Shown here: one piece after another, positions 60,133-64,000 of the stretch | Layout of the letters: each line of letters opens with the position of its first letter | Position numbering within the stretch: position 1 is the stretch's first letter | DNA from: Paraflavitalea sp. CAU 1676 | Lineage (GTDB): Bacteria > Bacteroidota > Bacteroidia > Chitinophagales > Chitinophagaceae | Length of the DNA stretch: 64,000 nt | Direction of reading: 5' to 3' | NCBI RefSeq assembly: GCF_029223285.1 | Contig: NZ_JARHUJ010000003.1 | Coordinates: forward strand, 496,001 to 560,000 | Notes under the pieces: generated by a model | The model's input: only the letters and a program-made list of their open reading frames with translations | Told to the model about the DNA's origin: nothing | The model's database searches: none | Made by a program: the position numbers and the translations under genes

Positions 60133-60897
60133 TTATTGAACATTGCTGATACTTAAATATTCAGTCGGCGTAATTAAGGTAAACTCTTTAAATACCTTAA
60201 TATAGTGGCTTTGATCTGCATAACCGTTATTGAATGCTATATCAGTAAGATTCTTGAATTGCCCGTTGTTCAATTGCTGAAATGCTTTATTGAATTGGCT
60301 TATTCTGCGAAATTGATTGGGCGAAACGCCCACATTCTTATCAAACCAACGCTGAAACGATCTTTCAGTCATACAAAGCTCACTTTGAACCTGAGCTAGA
60401 ATATTCCCGATTGGATTTTGTAAAATCTTTTCTATTGCATATCTACTCCTATTAGTGTCCAGCTTTGCTTTCGCAATTAACCCTGTGATATAATCATCAA
60501 GCAGAGAAAGTTTTTTGTTAAGTGTTTTTGCATTCAGCAATTGTTCCTGCAAAGCTGAATTACCTACAACCAAATTAAGGTCAACAGGATTGTCTGTCAA
60601 CTCGTTTGCCCGAATGCCAAACAAAGATGGCAGGGATTGTGGTGTTAAGAAATAAGCAATAAGCGTAAATTCTCCATCCAGAAAAAGTTGGTCGGGTAAA
60701 ACTGTCTGACCAAAAAGTGTCAGGTAGTTGGATTGGTTTTTAAGTTGCCCTTTTGTGGTTTGAAAAACAAGCGTTGGTGTCCCGTTAGCGAATAGGGGCA
60801 ATGTAAAAGGCTTTCTGCCTTGATAATTTTCAATTACCAAAATCCCCTTAACATATCCTGAAACGCTGTCAGCAATTATTGGATGAGTTATCTTCAT
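60133..60897 (-). CDS. AraC-family transcriptional regulator
   Basis: A 254-residue regulator. An N-terminal beta-rich ligand-binding part (about 1-150, with GKPFTL-like and LFANGTPTLVFQT stretches) is followed by the double helix-turn-helix at about 165-250 (ELCMTERSFQRWFDKNVGVSPNQF ... LTDIAFNNGYADQSHYIKVFKEF; cores CMTERSFQRWF and GYADQSHYIKVF). Such proteins usually activate a neighbouring gene in response to a small molecule; the DHFR-like gene 68 bases downstream is the natural target or co-transcribed partner. Both genes are clearly more AT-rich than the flanking ones, pointing to acquisition by transfer. Confidence 0.9.
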   Translation of the reverse strand: MKITHPIIADSVSGYVKGILVIENYQGRKPFTLPLFANGTPTLVFQTTKGQLKNQSNYLTLFGQTVLPDQLFLDGEFTLIAYFLTPQSLPSLFGIRANELTDNPVDLNLVVGNSALQEQLLNAKTLNKKLSLLDDYITGLIAKAKLDTNRSRYAIEKILQNPIGNILAQVQSELCMTERSFQRWFDKNVGVSPNQFRRISQFNKAFQQLNNGQFKNLTDIAFNNGYADQSHYIKVFKEFTLITPTEYLSISNVQ

Positions 60898-61148
60898 TTC
60901 TTAGAATGTCAGTGAGTAATAGCAATTTACCCCAAAAAGTGTAGCTCTTAATCAATGACAAAGGTGAGGCTTCCGGCCTATTAGGGGCCATGAACTTCTT
61001 ACCTTGTCTCTAATTCGGGCACTTCTTGTATCGTAACCGAACAGCGAAGAATACCTATATGGGCCATAAAAAACTGTTTATCAAGTATATATTGGTTCGG
61101 CATTCTGTTTGAACAGCTACCGGCGTGTTTTCTCCAAATTAACTCCTC

Positions 61149-63620
61149 ATGCTGAAAAACTATTGGATCGTGGCCTGGCGTAGCCTTGTCCGCAATAAAA
61201 TATATAGCCTCATCAATGTGCTGGGCCTGGCGTTGGGTATCTGTGCCTGTCTGGTCATATACCTGATCACGCGCTACGAATTCAGTTTTGACACCTTTCA
61301 CCCCGACCGCGACCGCATCTTTTGCGTGGATGCTGTGATGCATGGCAACCATATGAATAGCGTTCCTGGCCCTATGCCGGCCGCCATGCGCCAGGAAATG
61401 ACCGGCTTTCAGAGCGTGGCCGCCATTCAGCCCTATTCTGCCAGTGCAACAATACCAAGTGACCGTCAGGAAGAACCGCAACGCTTTGACGACGACGGCA
61501 GCCTGGCTATCGCGGAACCACAATACTTCGATATTTTTCCCCACCGGTGGCTAAGTGGAAATGCGAACTCCGCGCTCACAATGCCCAACTCGGTAGTACT
61601 TACCGCGGATAAGGCCAGAAAATACTTCGGCGATGTTGACCCGGACAGTGTCATTGGCCAGACCATTTATTATCAGGATTCGCTGATGGTCACTGTTACA
61701 GGCGTCGTTGCCGGTTGGACAAGTAACAGTGACGTTGATTATGGCCAATGGATCTCTTATGCTACCATCCCCGTTAGTTTCCTTCGGCAAGAGATAAAGC
61801 TGGATGCCTGGAACCAATTCCATCGTTCCAGCCAGGTCATGATCAAACTGGCAAAGGACGTAAAGCCATCACAGATCGATGCACAATTCACGGCCTTTGC
61901 AAAACGGCACTACGGTTCTCAACCACCGTTGGCCGCCCGTTTGAAACCGCTGTCGGACATCCATTTTCACCAGGAAAATGGTGGCACCCGCAGAAAGGCC
62001 AGCCTACCTGTCTTGTATACGCTCATAGCCGTGGCAGGCTTTATCCTTATACTGGCTATTGTGAATTTTGTCAATTTGTCCACCGCCCAATCTATGCAAC
62101 GAGCGAGAGAGATCGGCGTCCGAAAAGTACTGGGTGGCAACAAGTCGGGCATCGCCTTGCAGTTTTTTACCGAAACCCTGGTGTTGACGGTAGCAGCGGT
62201 GGGCCTTGCGGTGCTGATGGTAAAGCCGGTGTTCAGCTGGTTTGCTGATCTGATACCAGCCGGCGTTCATTTCCAGGTGGATGGTGCTACACTTTTATTT
62301 TTAGGGCTTGTAATCGTGGCGACTACACTGCTGGCGGGCTTTTATCCGGCTAAAGTACTAGGAAACTATCAGCCCACGGTGACCCTGAAAGGCATCGCTG
62401 CGACATCAGGCGGCGGTAAAGGGGTGTTGCGCAGAGGACTTATCGTGTTCCAATTTACCATATCGCTGTTGTTCATTATAGCGTCTGTCGTCATTGGCTC
62501 GCAGCTGCGGTACGCGCTGCGCGCGGACCTTGGTTTCAAAACGGATGCGATCCTCACGATCAGCCGTCCGCATGACAACAGAATGAGCGGAACGGGTTTC
62601 TCGTCGGACAAAACACAGATCCGGCAACGGGCTACCGAAGAGCCGGGCAAGATAGCGGTACTGACGAATAAGATCCGGCAACTGGCTGGCGTAGAGAAGG
62701 TGATCAAAGAGTGGAAGTCGCCGATGGGACAGGACCATAGAGGATTCGAAGGCGGCGGACTGAAAAACAGCGATGAGAAGCCGATCAATATTTCCTATCA
62801 TTACGGCAATGAAGATTACGTGCCTTTTTATGAGATGAAGCTGGTGGCGGGGCGTAATTTGCTACCAAGCGACAATACCAGGGAATTGCTGATCAGTGAG
62901 GCTTGTGCCCGCGCATTGGGCTTTTCCGATGTGAGCAAAGCCATTGGACACGAGTTGGTCATCAGCCCCTTCGAAACCTATCCGGTAGCCGGCGTGGTGG
63001 CCGATTTCTATGAGAACTCTTTTCACAAGACGACCTGGCCAATCATCATCCGGCACGACCCCACGCAGGAAACCACCATTGCGGTTAAGATCGCCGCAAA
63101 GAATATGACCGCCGGCGAGTTGAAGACCCTCATCGGCCATATGGAGACGGCCTGGAAGGCCATTTTCCCCGGGCAGCCGTTTAGCTATGCTTTCCTGGAC
63201 GAGAGCATCGCCAATATGTATGCCGACGATCTTCGGACCGAACGGTTGACCAATGTGGTGATGGGGATCACTGTTTTTATCTCTTGTTTAGGTCTGCTCG
63301 GTCTGGCCATTTTTTCTACGGAAAAAAGGACCAAAGAGATCGGCATCCGAAAGGTTTTAGGAGCCACTGTACCCGGTATTATGGTGATGCTTTGCAAAGA
63401 TATTGTGCTGCTGATCGGGATCGCCTTGCTGATTGCCAGCCCGCTGGCCTGGTATTTCATGCATGGCTGGCTGCAGGGCTTTGCCTACCGCACAGCGCTT
63501 AGCGGCTGGATGTTTGTAGCAGCAGGAGCGGCGGCCATTGGGATGGCGCTGCTTACTGTAGGATTTCAGGCGATGAGGGCAGCCAGGGCTAATCCTGTTA
63601 AATCATTGCGTACCGAATAA
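61149..63620 (+). CDS. ABC-transporter permease of the FtsX/MacB type
   Basis: An 823-residue inner-membrane protein with a first span at about 20-42 (INVLGLALGICACLVIYLI), a large periplasmic MacB_PCD domain (about 45-250) and an FtsX core of three spans (about 290-410). A second periplasmic domain (about 470-680) and another FtsX core (about 695-820, ending RAARANPVKSLRTE) follow. This doubled form is typical of Bacteroidota permeases that work with a MacB-like ATPase to export peptides or antimicrobials or to transmit mechanical force to the envelope. No ATPase gene is adjacent. A terminator lies after the gene. Confidence 0.92.
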   Translation: MLKNYWIVAWRSLVRNKIYSLINVLGLALGICACLVIYLITRYEFSFDTFHPDRDRIFCVDAVMHGNHMNSVPGPMPAAMRQEMTGFQSVAAIQPYSASATIPSDRQEEPQRFDDDGSLAIAEPQYFDIFPHRWLSGNANSALTMPNSVVLTADKARKYFGDVDPDSVIGQTIYYQDSLMVTVTGVVAGWTSNSDVDYGQWISYATIPVSFLRQEIKLDAWNQFHRSSQVMIKLAKDVKPSQIDAQFTAFAKRHYGSQPPLAARLKPLSDIHFHQENGGTRRKASLPVLYTLIAVAGFILILAIVNFVNLSTAQSMQRAREIGVRKVLGGNKSGIALQFFTETLVLTVAAVGLAVLMVKPVFSWFADLIPAGVHFQVDGATLLFLGLVIVATTLLAGFYPAKVLGNYQPTVTLKGIAATSGGGKGVLRRGLIVFQFTISLLFIIASVVIGSQLRYALRADLGFKTDAILTISRPHDNRMSGTGFSSDKTQIRQRATEEPGKIAVLTNKIRQLAGVEKVIKEWKSPMGQDHRGFEGGGLKNSDEKPINISYHYGNEDYVPFYEMKLVAGRNLLPSDNTRELLISEACARALGFSDVSKAIGHELVISPFETYPVAGVVADFYENSFHKTTWPIIIRHDPTQETTIAVKIAAKNMTAGELKTLIGHMETAWKAIFPGQPFSYAFLDESIANMYADDLRTERLTNVVMGITVFISCLGLLGLAIFSTEKRTKEIGIRKVLGATVPGIMVMLCKDIVLLIGIALLIASPLAWYFMHGWLQGFAYRTALSGWMFVAAGAAAIGMALLTVGFQAMRAARANPVKSLRTE

Positions 63621-63663
63621 CTTCAACGTCCTAAAAAGCGGTTCTAAAGGTGTTCAATCCGAA

Positions 63664-63695
63664 AGAGGTCATCGAAAGGTGACCTCTCCTTTTTT
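63664..63695 (+). terminator. Terminator of the permease gene, near copy of the tRNA-Lys terminator
   Basis: AGAGGTCATC (63664-63673), GAAA loop and GGTGACCTCT (63678-63687), followed by CCTTTTTT. It matches the hairpin at 58180-58203 except for one base and lies 44 bases after the permease stop. Confidence 0.85.
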
Positions 63696-63831
63696 ACCAT
63701 TTGTAAAAATGAGATGATTTGTCGATACTTTGAGACTCCTTGTTGAAATCCGGAAGGTCAATTTAAATTAATCTTACAGATTCAATCGATAGCAATTTTA
63801 AAACGTATCTAAGTACCCTATCTGAAGACGA

Positions 63832-64000
63832 ATGAATCATAATTCACTTTCCACAAAGCCACATTACCTCATATTAGATGGATTACGTGGAGTCGCAGCC
63901 ATTATCGTTGTAACGTTTCACCTGACCGAGCCCTTAGGAACCGGGCACCTGGATATCCTGGTCAACCACGGCTACCTGGCCGTTGATTTTTTCTTTCTGC
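63832..64000 (+). CDS. Acyltransferase-3 family protein, N-terminal part (continues outside window)
   Basis: ATG at 63832 opens a frame that is still open at the window end. The first 56 residues match the OafA/Acyltransf_3 opening: HYLILDGLRGVAAIIVVTFH (Asp-Gly-x-Arg-Gly and a following His in the first membrane span) and HGYLAVDFFFL. These multi-span inner-membrane enzymes O-acetylate surface sugars. The start is supported by the conserved distance to LDGLRG. A near-consensus TACTTTG lies about 90 bases upstream. Confidence 0.85.
   Translation, partial: MNHNSLSTKPHYLILDGLRGVAAIIVVTFHLTEPLGTGHLDILVNHGYLAVDFFFL

Noticed and set aside
1-64000. CRISPR arrays, insertion sequences, rRNA operons, known riboswitches
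   Set aside because: No regularly spaced repeats of CRISPR size, no transposase frame, no rRNA and no recognisable riboswitch core were seen.

Overview
The window reads as chromosome of a Bacteroidota bacterium, most likely a member of the Chitinophagaceae. The signs are two large secreted proteins ending in type IX secretion (T9SS) sorting domains, SusC/CarboxypepD-type TonB receptors, LytS/LytTR two-component pairs, promoters of the TTTG-N(17-20)-TAnnTTTG type (best seen before the tRNA-Lys gene, rpsO, dnaG and a glycosidase gene), weak Shine-Dalgarno sequences and several TTG starts. No rRNA, CRISPR array or transposase is visible; one tRNA gene is present.

Layout. 1-5900 is an AT-rich accessory block. 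It starts inside a gene for a protein with a C-terminal membrane anchor, then has two small unknown genes and a rolling-circle replication initiator of the filamentous-phage/plasmid kind. A convergent small helix-turn-helix-like gene follows, then a 400-base non-coding stretch full of hairpins (candidate origin or packaging region), two more small minus-strand genes, a divergent XRE regulator and a membrane/coiled-coil protein. 5900-8500 is mostly non-coding, with GC-rich islands, short repeats, a possible 24-residue membrane peptide and one gene joining a SeqA-like ribbon-helix-helix, an Asn/Ser-rich linker and a RAMA-like domain. 8500-17400 holds a bestrophin/universal-stress pair, an OmpR-type two-component system, a TonB receptor and a LytS/LytTR pair, all on the minus strand. 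17600-31000 has a clan-A glycosidase-like lipoprotein, a nitroreductase, a two-DTG aspartic protease, a 2044-residue T9SS protein with nine Ig-like repeats, and a second TonB-type receptor. 31100-35600 has an EF-G paralogue and a lamin-tail T9SS protein.

35800-49600 is mostly core housekeeping: dnaG (TTG start), a CYTH protein, an M48 protease, plsY, prmA, pnp, rpsO and two glycosyltransferases. Several of these genes end at clear intrinsic terminators. 49600-57800 is a long minus-strand run: FUSC-type membrane protein, a degenerate stand-alone GyrB-like ATPase/transducer protein, a PP2C-like phosphatase, VOC protein, lipoprotein, a permuted papain/LRAT-like protein, GNAT, FtsE and a GT2 transferase. 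58000-64000 has tRNA-Lys, a DEAD-box helicase, an AT-rich DHFR-like/AraC pair, an FtsX/MacB-type permease and the start of an acyltransferase-3 gene.

The most unusual items are the GyrB-like protein that has lost its ATP-site residues and sits next to a PP2C phosphatase, the hairpin-rich phage-like intergenic region flanked by two related small DNA-binding-like genes, the SeqA-RAMA gene with a hexanucleotide-repeat linker, and an apparent one-base frameshift at the start of a LytS-type kinase. All family calls rest on reading motifs by eye; no database search was run.
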